A stretch of DNA of 36,718 bases, from assembly GCA_009379895.1 (NCBI GenBank), contig WHSW01000014.1, positions 1-36,718 on the forward strand, given 5' to 3'. Positions 1 to 7,998 of the stretch are shown here, piece by piece. Numbering within the stretch: the stretch's first letter is position 1; every line of letters starts with the position of its first letter. The stretch comes from Solirubrobacterales bacterium. GTDB lineage: Bacteria > Actinomycetota > Thermoleophilia > Solirubrobacterales > 70-9. The position numbers and the translations under genes were made by a program. The notes under the pieces were generated by a model that was given only the letters and a program-made list of their open reading frames with translations, did no database searches and was not told the origin of the DNA.

Positions 1-153
1 CACGAACGCGGTCGCCGCCACCAACACGCCGCCCTGGATCACCGGAAAGTCCCGACTCGCAACGGCATCGAGCGTGAGCTTGCCGATACCCGGCCAGTTG
101 AAGATGAACTCGACCACGTACGAGCCGGCGAGCACGAAGCCGGCCCCGGTCAA
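1..153 (-). CDS. Partial DppB-family ABC peptide-transporter permease fragment
   Basis: Read on the minus strand, the first ~150 bases translate to a recognisable piece of a binding-protein-dependent peptide/nickel permease (DppB/OppB family). It contains GSYVVEFIFNWPGIGKL and RDFPVIQGGVL, matching the conserved segment (VVVExVFxWPGxGxL...RDyPvvQG) near the C-terminal membrane helices. The gene runs off the left edge. Upstream of residue LTGAGF the frame turns into Gly/Ser/Cys-rich sequence with no membrane segments, so the N-terminal two thirds are missing. A TTG at 153 could be called as a start but lies in the middle of the family. The piece is therefore a truncated gene or one side of a chimeric join. 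The family call is fairly safe; whether it is expressed is doubtful. Confidence 0.6.
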   Translation of the reverse strand, partial: MTGAGFVLAGSYVVEFIFNWPGIGKLTLDAVASRDFPVIQGGVLVAATAFV

Positions 154-292
154 GCCGCAGCCGCCACAGGAGCACCCGGACGTTTCCGGGCCACCGACCC
201 AGCTCCCGCCCGACGAGCCACCAGGGCCCGGCTCGACCGAGGACCGCGGCGACCCCAAGGTCGACGGCAGCGACGAGCCGGCGGCGGGCTGA
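2..292 (+). CDS. 3' end of a frame with a proline-rich C-terminal tail
   Basis: A plus-strand frame is open from the window edge to a TGA at 290-292. Its last ~45 codons (from about 150) encode a hydrophilic Pro/Glu/Asp/Gly-rich tail (KPQPPQEHPDVSGPPTQLPP onward) like the disordered tails of actinobacterial cell-wall enzymes such as penicillin-binding proteins. The part before ~150 is only the antisense of the permease fragment and should not be read as protein. A GC-rich hairpin sits exactly on the stop codon, which supports a genuine gene end. The body of the gene is not in the window, so no function is assigned. Confidence 0.3.
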   Translation, partial: TNAVAATNTPPWITGKSRLATASSVSLPIPGQLKMNSTTYEPASTKPAPVKPQPPQEHPDVSGPPTQLPPDEPPGPGSTEDRGDPKVDGSDEPAAG

Positions 293-305
293 GCCCCGCC
301 CGCCG
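282..305 (+). terminator. GC hairpin over the stop codon of the proline-rich frame
   Basis: CGGCGGGC (282-289) pairs with GCCCGCCG (298-305) around an 8-nt loop that contains the TGA at 290-292. No U-tract follows, as is common in high-GC actinobacteria. It probably insulates ileS from upstream transcription. Confidence 0.4.
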
Positions 306-327
306 GGGCCGCGCCGACCCGCGCTCC

Positions 328-333
328 TAGAAT
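328..333 (+). promoter_or_regulatory. -10 element for ileS (leaderless-type)
   Basis: TAGAAT ends 9 nt before the ileS ATG at 343, so transcription would begin at or within about three bases of the start codon. There is no Shine-Dalgarno sequence in the gap. The same arrangement recurs at many genes in this window. Confidence 0.5.
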
Positions 334-342
334 CCTGCGCCC

Positions 343-3300
343 ATGCCAGGATTTCGCCCGGTAGACCCGAAGCAATCGTTCCCCGAGCTCGAGCGGGAGG
401 TCCTGGAACGCTGGCGCGATGGAGACGTCTTCGCGCGCCAGCTCGCCGGGCGCCGGGAGCAGGGGGCGCCGACGTGGAGCTTCTACGACGGCCCTCCGAC
501 CGCGAACGGCAAGCCGGGCTCCCACCACGTGCTGGCGCGCGCGTTCAAGGACGTCTACCCGCGCTTTCAGGCGATGCGCGGGCACTACGTGCCGCGCAAG
601 GCCGGGTGGGACTGTCACGGGCTGCCGGTCGAGCTCGAGATCGAGAAGGAGCTCGGGATCTCCTCGAAGGCCCAGATCGAGGAGTACGGGATCGCCGAGT
701 TCAACCAGCGCTGCCGCGAGTCGGTGCTGCGATACGTCGAGGACTGGAACCGGCTCACCGAGCGGATCGGCTTCTGGATCGACCTCGACGACCCCTACGT
801 GACGATGACCAACGACTACATCGAATCGGTCTGGTGGTCGCTGCGTCAGGTCTGGGACCAGGGTCGCCTCTACAACCGCCACAAGGTGGTGCCCTACTGC
901 CCGCGCTGTGGCACGGCGCTCTCCTCCCACGAGGTCGCGAGCGGGTATGAGGACGTCGAGGATCCGTCGGTCTACGTGCGCTTCCCGATCACGCGAGTAC
1001 CGCCGAACGACGCAATCCCCGAATCCCCAGTCCAGGTTGGGGATGCGCTCGTCGCCTGGACGACCACCCCCTGGACGCTGATCTCCAACGCCGCGCTGGC
1101 GGTCGGGCCGGAGATAGAGTACGTGCGCGCGGAGCTCGACGGCGAGGTGCTCGTGCTCGCCCGCGATCTGGTCGCGCCGGTGCTCGGGGAGCGGGCGGAG
1201 GTGCTCGCGCACTTCCCGGGCGCCGCGCTCGCCGGCGTCCGCTACGAGCCGCCGTTCACCTACATCACCGACTACGGCGAGCGTGGACACACCGTGGTCG
1301 AGGCCGACTTCGTCAGCACCGAGGAGGGGACCGGGATCGTCCACACCGCGATCGCCTTCGGCGAGGACGACTTCCGGCTCGGCGAGCAGTACGGGATCAC
1401 GCTCCAGAACCCGGTGCTCGCCGACGGTACCTTCGACGAGCGGATCACCGACTTCGCCGGGCGCTTCGTCAAGGACGCCGACCCCGCGATCATCGACGCC
1501 CTGCGAGCCACCGGTCGCCTGTTTCGCTCCGAGGTCTACGAGCACTCCTACCCGCATTGCTGGCGGTGCGGGACGCCGCTGCTCTACTACGCGAAGACGA
1601 GCTGGTACGTGGCCACCACCGAGGTCCGCGAGCGGATGCTCGCCGAGAACGAACGGATCGGCTGGCGCCCCGAGCACGTCAAGCGCGGGCGCTTCGGCAA
1701 GTGGCTGGAGGGCAACGTCGACTGGGCGCTCTCGCGCGAGCGCTACTGGGGCACACCGCTGCCGATCTGGGAGTGCGGGGACGCCGCCTGCGGGCAGGTC
1801 CTCTGCGCGGGCTCGATCGCCGAGCTTCGCGAGCGCGGCGGCGAGGTGCCCGACGACCTGCACCGCCCGTACATCGACGATGTCGTCCTGCGCTGCGAGG
1901 GGTGCGGGGGCGAGATGCGCCGGGTGGTCGAGACGATCGACGCCTGGTGGGACTCGGGCTCGATGCCGTTCGCGCAGTTCCATCACCCGTTCGGCGACGA
2001 ACGCCAGGAGCAGGAGTTCGCCGGGCGCTTCCCCGCCGACTACATCTGCGAGGGAATCGACCAGACCCGCGGCTGGTTCTACTCGCTGCTCGCGATCTCG
2101 GTCCTGCTCTTCGACCAGACCAGCTATCGCAACTGCGTGACCCCGGGGCTGATCGCCGACCCCGAGGGCCGCAAGATGTCGACCAGCCGCGGCAACGTCG
2201 TCGACCCCTGGCAGGTCCTCGAGGACCACGGCGCCGACGCCTTCCGCTGGTACTACCTGACCGCGCAGCAGCCCTGGAGCGGCTACCGCTTCTCCGCCGA
2301 CACGATCGGCGAGGCGGTTCGCCAGTTCACGCTCACGCTTTGGAACACCTACTCGTTCTGGGTCCTGTACGCGAACGCCGACGGGCTCGGGCCCGAGGAC
2401 TTCCGCAACCCGCTCCCCGCCGCGAGCCCGGTCGCCCCCGGACGCGAAGCCCGTCCCACCGCGAACCCCGTCGCCCTCGGACGCGAAGCGGAGGAGGCGA
2501 CGGGAGTTCTCTTGGACCGCTGGATCGTCTCCCGCCTGCAGGGGACCGTGAGAACCGTGATCGAGCGCATGGAGGACTTCGACGCCACCAACGCGGGCCG
2601 CGCGATCGCCGCCTACGTCGAGGAGCTCTCGAACTGGTATGTGCGCCTCTCGCGCCGGCGCTTCTGGGAGGGCGAGCGCGCCGCCTTCGAGACCCTGCGC
2701 CACTGCCTGGTCGAGGTCGCCAAGCTGCTCGCGCCGTTCACCCCCTTCGTCGCCGAGGAGATCCACGCGAACCTCGTCGGCGGGGCGGCGGGCGGGTTCG
2801 GAGAGCTGCCGGACTCGGTGCACCTGCGCGACTTCCCCGAGCCCGACCCGGCGCTCAGCGACGGCGAGCTCGAGGCCGGGGTGGCGGCGGCGCAGCGGGC
2901 GATCGAGCTCGGGCGGGCGGCCCGCGCGCAGGCCGGGGTCAAGGTCCGCCAACCGCTCGCCAGAGCGGTGATCGTGGCGACCGGCTCCGAGCGCGCCGAG
3001 ATCGAGCGGCTCTCCGAGCTGGTCGCCGGCGAGCTCAACGTCAAGCGGCTCGAGTTCGTCGCCGGGGAGGGCGAGCTCGTCCGCTACGCGGTGAAGCCGA
3101 ACTACCGCTCGCTCGGCCCGCGGTTCGGCAAGCTGATGCCGAAGGCCGCCGCGGCGGTCGAGGCGCTCGACCCCGGCCACGTCGCCGAGGCGATCCGCGG
3201 CGAGCGGCGGATCGGCGTCAACCTCGACGGGGCCGAGCACGCGCTGGCCGCCGAGGACCTGAGCCTGGTCATGCAGCCCCTGGAGGGCTATGAGGTCGAG

Positions 3301-3612
3301 GCCGAGGCGGGGCGCGCCGTGGCGCTGTCGCTGGACCTCGACGAGGACCTGCGCCGCGAGGGGCTCGCGCGCGAGATCGTGCACGCGATCCAGAACGCCC
3401 GCCGGCGGGCCGGGCTCGAGGTCACCGACCGCATCGCTCTCGCGCTCGCGGGCGACGACGAGCTGCTGGCCGCCGCGCGCGCGCACGAAGGCTACGTCGC
3501 GGCGGAGACCCTCGCCACCTCGGTGGCCTTCCGGACGGGCGACGGGGACGACGGCGGTCTCGAGGCGACGATCGACGGGGGCCGGCTGCTGATCGCGGTC
3601 CGGGCGAGCTGA
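343..3612 (+). CDS. ileS: Isoleucyl-tRNA synthetase
   Basis: Charges tRNA-Ile with isoleucine in the cytoplasm. At 1089 aa it fits the long, eukaryote-like class of IleRS used by actinobacteria. The class I HIGH motif appears as GSHH (residues 59-62, after PPTANGKP), and the KMSKS loop is KMSTS (611-615) in GRKMSTSRGNVVDPW. EGIDQTRGWFYSLL marks the tRNA-synthetase core, TTPWTLISN the editing domain, and CPRCG, CWRCG and CEGCG are zinc-binding pairs. The anticodon-binding domain follows from about residue 720. ATG 343 is chosen because homologs begin with F.PVD....FP.LE and because of the -10 element just upstream. A 39-nt tandem duplication adds Ala/Pro/Gly-rich residues near 694-716, between the catalytic and anticodon-binding domains. 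The identification is firm. Confidence 0.97.
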   Translation: MPGFRPVDPKQSFPELEREVLERWRDGDVFARQLAGRREQGAPTWSFYDGPPTANGKPGSHHVLARAFKDVYPRFQAMRGHYVPRKAGWDCHGLPVELEIEKELGISSKAQIEEYGIAEFNQRCRESVLRYVEDWNRLTERIGFWIDLDDPYVTMTNDYIESVWWSLRQVWDQGRLYNRHKVVPYCPRCGTALSSHEVASGYEDVEDPSVYVRFPITRVPPNDAIPESPVQVGDALVAWTTTPWTLISNAALAVGPEIEYVRAELDGEVLVLARDLVAPVLGERAEVLAHFPGAALAGVRYEPPFTYITDYGERGHTVVEADFVSTEEGTGIVHTAIAFGEDDFRLGEQYGITLQNPVLADGTFDERITDFAGRFVKDADPAIIDALRATGRLFRSEVYEHSYPHCWRCGTPLLYYAKTSWYVATTEVRERMLAENERIGWRPEHVKRGRFGKWLEGNVDWALSRERYWGTPLPIWECGDAACGQVLCAGSIAELRERGGEVPDDLHRPYIDDVVLRCEGCGGEMRRVVETIDAWWDSGSMPFAQFHHPFGDERQEQEFAGRFPADYICEGIDQTRGWFYSLLAISVLLFDQTSYRNCVTPGLIADPEGRKMSTSRGNVVDPWQVLEDHGADAFRWYYLTAQQPWSGYRFSADTIGEAVRQFTLTLWNTYSFWVLYANADGLGPEDFRNPLPAASPVAPGREARPTANPVALGREAEEATGVLLDRWIVSRLQGTVRTVIERMEDFDATNAGRAIAAYVEELSNWYVRLSRRRFWEGERAAFETLRHCLVEVAKLLAPFTPFVAEEIHANLVGGAAGGFGELPDSVHLRDFPEPDPALSDGELEAGVAAAQRAIELGRAARAQAGVKVRQPLARAVIVATGSERAEIERLSELVAGELNVKRLEFVAGEGELVRYAVKPNYRSLGPRFGKLMPKAAAAVEALDPGHVAEAIRGERRIGVNLDGAEHALAAEDLSLVMQPLEGYEVEAEAGRAVALSLDLDEDLRREGLAREIVHAIQNARRRAGLEVTDRIALALAGDDELLAAARAHEGYVAAETLATSVAFRTGDGDDGGLEATIDGGRLLIAVRAS
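2422..2489 (+). repeat. 39-nt-period duplication inside ileS
   Basis: A 29-nt stretch at 2422-2450 is repeated at 2461-2489 with three mismatches. Both copies end in CGGACGCGAAGC. The repeat is in frame and encodes PVAPGREA... then PVALGREA..., an insert in the linker before the anticodon-binding domain. Confidence 0.7.
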
Positions 3613-3620
3613 GTCGGCGG

Positions 3621-4328
3621 ATGGCCGCCTCGCGAGACGGCACCGTGGGCGAGGCGGACGGCGCGGTGGTCGCGGTCGTCTTCGACCTGGACGGCCTGCT
3701 GGTCGACAGCGAGCGGATCTGGGAGGCCGCCCGCGAGTGGATCGCGCGCGAAGGCGGCGGATCCTGGCCCGCCGACGCGCAGGCGCGGATGATGGGGATG
3801 TCGACCCCCGAGTGGACCCGGTGGATGCACGACGAGCTCGGCGTGCGGCTGGCTCCCGAGGAGATCCGCGACGCCGTGCTCGAGCGGCTCGAGCGCGTCT
3901 ATCGCGAGCGGGTTCCGTTGATGCGGGGGGCACGCGAGGCGGTCGCTCGGATGGCGGCGCGATGGCCGCTCGCGGTCGCCTCGTCCTCCGCGCGGCGGCT
4001 GGTCGAGGTGGCGCTCGCGGAGACCGGCCTCGACCGCCATTTCGTCGCCATCGTCTCCTCGGAGGAGGTCGAGCGCGGCAAGCCGGCGCCCGACGTGTGG
4101 CTCGAGGCGACGCGCAGGCTCGCCGTCGACCCCGTTCGCTGTGTGGCGGTCGAGGACTCGACCGCCGGGATCCGCTCCGCGCACGCGGCCGGGCTCGCGG
4201 TGGTCGCCGTGCCCGAGCCGGAGTTCCCGCCCGCGCCGGAGGCGGTCGCGCTCGCCGCGGCGACGCTCGACTCGCTCGACGAGCTCACGGCCGAGGTCGT
4301 CGAGCGGGCCGCGCTCAGCGCGGCCTGA
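3621..4328 (+). CDS. HAD-superfamily hydrolase, beta-phosphoglucomutase-like
   Basis: A 235-aa cytoplasmic phosphatase or phosphomutase of HAD subfamily IA. Motif I is VFDLDGLLVDSE (nucleophile Asp plus acid/base Asp), motif II is ASSSARR, the lysine of motif III is in ERGKPAPDVW, and motif IV is VEDSTAGIRSA. The helical cap between motifs I and II is of the C1 type. It starts 8 nt after the ileS stop with no promoter of its own visible, so it is probably cotranscribed with ileS. The substrate cannot be read from sequence; sugar phosphates such as 2-deoxyglucose-6-phosphate or beta-glucose-1-phosphate are typical of the family. The 3' end converges on trxA with a 32-bp gap. Confidence 0.85.
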   Translation: MAASRDGTVGEADGAVVAVVFDLDGLLVDSERIWEAAREWIAREGGGSWPADAQARMMGMSTPEWTRWMHDELGVRLAPEEIRDAVLERLERVYRERVPLMRGAREAVARMAARWPLAVASSSARRLVEVALAETGLDRHFVAIVSSEEVERGKPAPDVWLEATRRLAVDPVRCVAVEDSTAGIRSAHAAGLAVVAVPEPEFPPAPEAVALAAATLDSLDELTAEVVERAALSAA

Positions 4329-4360
4329 GCTCGAGCGTCATGAGCTCGACCCGGCCGGTC

Positions 4361-4690
4361 TCAGACCAGAGCCGGCTCGAGCTCGGCCTCGAGGCGGCGC
4401 TTGGGAAGCGCCCCGACGACGCGCTTGGCCTCGGCTCCGTCCTTGAACAGGATCAGGGTCGGGATCGAGAGCACCTCGTAGCGCGCCGCGGTCTGCTGGT
4501 TCTCGTCGACGTTGAGGCTGACGATATTCAGCTCGCCGTCGCGCTCGGCGCCGATCTCCTCGAGGATCGGATGCACGACGCGGCACGGACCGCACCATGG
4601 CGCCCAGAAGTCGACGAGGACTGGAGTGTCCGCCTGCAGCACGTCGGCCTCGAAGGTGGCGTCGGTCACGTCGGGGAGCTTGCCTGTCAC
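4361..4690 (-). CDS. trxA: Thioredoxin
   Basis: A 109-aa single-domain thioredoxin that reduces protein disulfides in the cytoplasm using thioredoxin reductase (not in this window). The redox centre is WAPWCGPC at about residues 30-37, the cis-proline segment is SIPTLILF, and the length is standard. The GTG start at 4690 is set by a Shine-Dalgarno AGGAG (plus-strand CTCCT at 4698-4702) 7 nt upstream. This makes it one of the few genes in the left half with a conventional leader. It follows the glycosyltransferase on the same strand after 63 nt; the two may be cotranscribed or trxA may have its own promoter in that gap. Confidence 0.95.
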   Translation of the reverse strand: MTGKLPDVTDATFEADVLQADTPVLVDFWAPWCGPCRVVHPILEEIGAERDGELNIVSLNVDENQQTAARYEVLSIPTLILFKDGAEAKRVVGALPKRRLEAELEPALV

Positions 4691-4753
4691 TTTCGGTCTC
4701 CTAACCCTGATATTTGCCGTCGGGTCGTCTCTCGGCCGCAGCGGCTCATCGAC

Positions 4754-5491
4754 TCACTTCAAAAAGTATAGTCCCCGACGCCGCGACAGACGCATCATAG
4801 GAACCCGAAGGGCGGCCTCGAGCACGATCGAGCCGCTCATCTTCGACTCGCCCACCCGCCGGTCGCGAAACAGGATCGGCACCTCGACCACGCGAAACCC
4901 CGCCCGCACCGCCCGGTAGGTGGTCTCGACCTGAAACGCGTACCCGAGCGCGGGGATCGACTCGAACCCGATCGCCTCGAGGACCGCGCGGCGAAAGACC
5001 TTGAACCCGCCGGTCAGGTCGCGGACGTCGACCCCGAGGAGGGCGCGCGCGTAGGCCGAGCCGCCGCGGCTGATCAGCCGCCGGGTCGGCCCCCACTCGG
5101 CCACGCTGCCGCCGCCGACGTAGCGCGAGCCGAGCACCAGGTCGGCGTCGGCGGCCGCGGCGATCAGCTCGGGCAGCGCCGCCGGGTCGTGGGAGAAGTC
5201 CGCGTCCATCTGGGCGACCAGCTCAGCGCCGGCCGCGAGCGCGGCGCGAAAGCCGGCGATGTAGGCGGGGCCGATGCCCCGCTTGCGCGCGCCGTGCAGC
5301 ACCGAGATCTCGTCGCGCTCGCCCGCCAGGCGGTCGGCGATCCGGCCGGTGCCGTCCGGGGAGGCGTCGTCGACGATGAGCAGGTGGCCGTCGCCGCCGA
5401 GGCGCTCGAGGAGCGCGCCGGCGATCGGCTCCAGGTTCTCTGCCTCGTTGTAGGTCGGGAGGACGACCCAGGTGCTCGGGGGCGCGCTCAA
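4754..5491 (-). CDS. Family 2 glycosyltransferase, polyprenol-phosphate mannose synthase-like
   Basis: A dolichyl/polyprenyl-phosphate mannosyltransferase (DPM1)-type GT2 enzyme of about 245 aa. It would transfer a hexose from a nucleotide sugar to a polyprenyl phosphate on the cytoplasmic face of the membrane, feeding lipoglycan or protein mannosylation. It shows VVLPTYNEAENL, LIVDDASPDGTG, QMDADFSHDP (DxD metal site), LGSRYV, LTGGFKVF and the typical end ILFRDRRVGESKMS. It has no C-terminal membrane helices, so it is the soluble catalytic type. TTG 5491 is preferred because a minus-strand -10 TAGATT ends 7 nt before it; GTG 5512 would place that -10 element inside the gene. It is divergent from polX with only 26 nt between the starts. 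Confidence 0.88.
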   Translation of the reverse strand: MSAPPSTWVVLPTYNEAENLEPIAGALLERLGGDGHLLIVDDASPDGTGRIADRLAGERDEISVLHGARKRGIGPAYIAGFRAALAAGAELVAQMDADFSHDPAALPELIAAAADADLVLGSRYVGGGSVAEWGPTRRLISRGGSAYARALLGVDVRDLTGGFKVFRRAVLEAIGFESIPALGYAFQVETTYRAVRAGFRVVEVPILFRDRRVGESKMSGSIVLEAALRVPMMRLSRRRGLYFLK

Positions 5492-5498
5492 GGGGGGC

Positions 5499-5508
5499 AA
5501 TCTAGAGT
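5499..5508. promoter_or_regulatory. Overlapping divergent -10 elements (glycosyltransferase / polX)
   Basis: AATCTAGAGT reads as TAGAGT (5503-5508) on the plus strand, ending 9 nt before the polX ATG. On the minus strand it reads as TAGATT (5504-5499), ending 7 nt before the glycosyltransferase TTG at 5491. The two hexamers share the TA pair at 5503-5504. The whole intergenic region is 26 nt, so both transcripts are expected to be leaderless. Confidence 0.5.
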
Positions 5509-5517
5509 GCACGCCCC

Positions 5518-7248
5518 ATGCGCAACGCCGAGATCGCCGCCGCGATGACCGAGCTGGCCACGCTTTACGAGCTCGACGGCGCCGTGCTCTACCGGGTGCT
5601 CGCCTACCGCGAGGCGGCCCGGGTGATCGAGCAGAGCCCGGTCTCGGTCGCCGACCTCGCGCGCGAGGGCAGGGCCACCGAGCTGCCGGGGATCGGCGCC
5701 ACGCTGCAGGGCAAGATCGTCGACCTGGTCGAGACCGGGGAGATCCCGGCGGCGGCCAAGCTGAAGGCCAGGTTCCCCGCCTCGCTGGTCGAGGTCACGC
5801 GGCTCCCCGGGGTCGGGGCGAAGACCGCGCGCCGCCTCTACGACGAGCTCGACGTGACCAGCCTCGACGACCTGCGCGCCGCCGCCGAGGGCGAGCGAAT
5901 CCAGGCGGTCAAGGGCTTGGGGGCGAAGTTCGAGGCGACCGTCCTCGGCGCCCTGGACCGCCTCGGCGAGCAGGGCGCGCCGGGGCGGCTGCTGCTCTCG
6001 AAGGTGCTCCCGGTCGCCGAGCAGCTCGCCGCCGCGCTCGCCGAGCACCCCGCCTGCGACCGGGTCGCGATCGCGGGATCGGCCCGCCGGCGCGCCGAAA
6101 CCTGCAAGGACATCGACCTGATCGCGACGGCCACCGACCCGGCCGCGCTGGCCACGGCGCTGGTCGAGCACCCGCTGGCCGCGCAGGCGGGCTCGGGCGG
6201 CGAGTCCGGAGCCCGGATCGTCACCTTCGACGGGATCTCGGTCGACCTGCGGATCGTCCCCCCGCAGGCCTACGGCAACCTGCTCCAGCACTTCACCGGC
6301 TCGGCCGAGCACAACATCGAGCTGCGCGAGCGCGCGGTCCGGGCGGGGCTCTCGGTCTCCGAGCACGGGATCAGCGAGGTCGAGACCGGCAAGGTCGAGC
6401 GCTACGCCCGCGAGGAGCAGGTCTATGAGCGCCTCGGGCTCGCCTACATCGAGCCGGAGCTTCGCGAGGGAAACGGGGAGATCGCCGCGGCCGCGGCCGG
6501 CGAGCTCCCGGAGCTGGTCGAGATCTCCGACCTGCGCGGCGACCTGCACTGCCACACGACGCTCTCGGACGGACGCAACTCGCTCGCCGAGATGGCCGAG
6601 GCCGCGCGCGAGCGCGGCTACTCCTATCTCGCGATCACCGACCATTCGGCCAGCCACGGGTTCGGCGATCACGTCGAGCCCGACGCGCTGCGCGCCCGGA
6701 TCGAGGAGGTGGCCGCCTACAACGCTGTTTCGAAGGGCCGTTTCCGACTGCTCGCCGGGTCGGAGGTCAACATCCTCGCCGACGGCTCGCTCGACTACGA
6801 GGACGAGCTGCTCGAGGCGCTCGACTGGGTCGTGGCCAGCGTCCACACCTCCTTTCGGATGTCGGGCGAGCGGATGACCGAGCGGGTGATCGCGGCGATC
6901 GAGAACCCGCTCGTCGACTGCATCGGCCATCTCACCGGGCGCCTGATCGGCAGGCGCGAGCCCTACGACCTCGACGTCGAGGCGATCGCGGAGGCCGCGG
7001 CGGCGAACCGGACCCTGATCGAGATCAACGGCAACCCGAACCGGCGCGACCTCTCCGAGCGCAACGCCCGGCTCGCGGCCGAGGCCGGGGTGGCGATCTG
7101 CGTGAACACCGACGCGCACGGCGTCGACACGCTCTCCAACATGACCTACGGGATCGCGACCGCGCGCCGCGCCTGGCTCGGCAAGCGCCAGGTCGCCAAC
7201 ACGCGCACCCTCAACGCGCTGCTGAAGCTGCGCGGGCGCCGGCCCTGA
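5518..7248 (+). CDS. polX: DNA polymerase/3'-5' exonuclease PolX
   Basis: A family X repair polymerase of 576 aa, acting in gap filling during base-excision or end-joining repair. N-terminal helix-hairpin-helix motifs (LPGIGATLQGKI, LPGVGAKTARRL) bind DNA. The nucleotidyltransferase centre is GSARRRAETCKDIDL, with metal-binding Asp198 and Asp200. The C-terminal half is a PHP domain beginning RGDLHCHTTLSDG (residues ~341-353) and continuing through ITDHS, GSEVNI and NTDAHG. These metal-binding motifs are intact, which supports exonuclease or AP-endonuclease activity. The length and domain order match bacterial PolX. The start at ATG 5518 follows a -10 TAGAGT by 9 nt. It converges with a HAD gene across 48 nt. 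Confidence 0.95.
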   Translation: MRNAEIAAAMTELATLYELDGAVLYRVLAYREAARVIEQSPVSVADLAREGRATELPGIGATLQGKIVDLVETGEIPAAAKLKARFPASLVEVTRLPGVGAKTARRLYDELDVTSLDDLRAAAEGERIQAVKGLGAKFEATVLGALDRLGEQGAPGRLLLSKVLPVAEQLAAALAEHPACDRVAIAGSARRRAETCKDIDLIATATDPAALATALVEHPLAAQAGSGGESGARIVTFDGISVDLRIVPPQAYGNLLQHFTGSAEHNIELRERAVRAGLSVSEHGISEVETGKVERYAREEQVYERLGLAYIEPELREGNGEIAAAAAGELPELVEISDLRGDLHCHTTLSDGRNSLAEMAEAARERGYSYLAITDHSASHGFGDHVEPDALRARIEEVAAYNAVSKGRFRLLAGSEVNILADGSLDYEDELLEALDWVVASVHTSFRMSGERMTERVIAAIENPLVDCIGHLTGRLIGRREPYDLDVEAIAEAAAANRTLIEINGNPNRRDLSERNARLAAEAGVAICVNTDAHGVDTLSNMTYGIATARRAWLGKRQVANTRTLNALLKLRGRRP

Positions 7249-7296
7249 GCCACCCGCCCTCGGCGCGGCCCGACGCGAGCCCGCCGGCGCCGCACG

Positions 7297-7950
7297 TCAG
7301 AGCGCGGCGAGCAGCCGCGGCAGCTCGCGCATGTCGTCGAAGGCGAGCGCCCCCTCCACCTCGAGCGACGGCGCCGCGGTCAGCCCGCCGGCGAACCCGA
7401 GCGCCCGCATCCCGGCGGCCCGCGCGCCGCGCACGCCCCAGGCACTGTCCTCGACCACGACGCACGCCGCCGGCGCGAACCCGAGCCGCTCGGCGGCATG
7501 CAGGAAGAGGTCGGGCGCGGGCTTACCGTTCGCCACCTCGCGGGCGCTGAACATCCGGCCGTCGAAGCGCGCCAGCAGCCCGGTCAGGCCGAGCGTGTGG
7601 CGCATCTTCTCGTGGCTGCCGCTCGACGCGACGCAGGTCGGGGCCTCGATCGCGTCCAAGGCCTCGACGATCCCCGCCACGGGCCGCAGCTCGGACTCGA
7701 ACGCCTCGCGGTAGAGGCGCTCGACGTCGCGGCCGAAGTCGGCGGCGGCGGCGCGGCCGAGGCGGGCCTCGATCTCGCCGACCATGTAGCTCTGCGAGCG
7801 GCCCATGAACCGGCTGACGATCTCCGCCTCCGCCAGCGGCCAGCCGAGCGCGGCGAGCAGCTCCGCCTCGATGCGCACCGAGATCCGCTCGCTGTCGACG
7901 AGCACACCGTCGCAATCGAAGATCACCAGCTCGGGCCTCACGGGCCGCAT
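7297..7950 (-). CDS. HAD-superfamily hydrolase, subfamily IA
   Basis: About 217 aa. Motif I is VIFDCDGVLVDSE, motif II ASSGSHEKM, motif III GKPAPDLFLHAA and motif IV VVEDSAWGVRGARAAG, all intact, with a C1 helical cap. It resembles the YieH/YqaB-type phosphatases (6-phosphogluconate or sugar phosphate), but the substrate cannot be fixed from sequence. ATG 7950 is chosen; an adjacent GTG 7953 or internal GTG 7938 are alternatives, and no Shine-Dalgarno sequence decides between them. It is divergent from the marR gene and shares an overlapping pair of -10 elements with it. It is a distant paralogue of the HAD gene at 3621. Confidence 0.85.
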   Translation of the reverse strand: MRPVRPELVIFDCDGVLVDSERISVRIEAELLAALGWPLAEAEIVSRFMGRSQSYMVGEIEARLGRAAAADFGRDVERLYREAFESELRPVAGIVEALDAIEAPTCVASSGSHEKMRHTLGLTGLLARFDGRMFSAREVANGKPAPDLFLHAAERLGFAPAACVVVEDSAWGVRGARAAGMRALGFAGGLTAAPSLEVEGALAFDDMRELPRLLAAL

Positions 7951-7984
7951 CACAGCGCAACGCGGGCGCCGACGACTGGTTCGC

Positions 7985-7991
7985 TAGGCTA
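7985..7991. promoter_or_regulatory. Overlapping -10 elements between HAD gene and marR
   Basis: TAGGCTA contains TAGGCT (7985-7990) on plus, ending 8 nt before the marR ATG at 7999. It also contains TAGCCT on minus (7991-7986), which would give the HAD gene a leader of roughly 30 nt. Plus-strand transcription should be leaderless. Confidence 0.4.
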
Positions 7992-7998
7992 ATTAGCG

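Noticed and set aside
5488-7119. Long minus-strand frame opposite polX
   Set aside because: Shadow of polX, which has all catalytic motifs on the plus strand.
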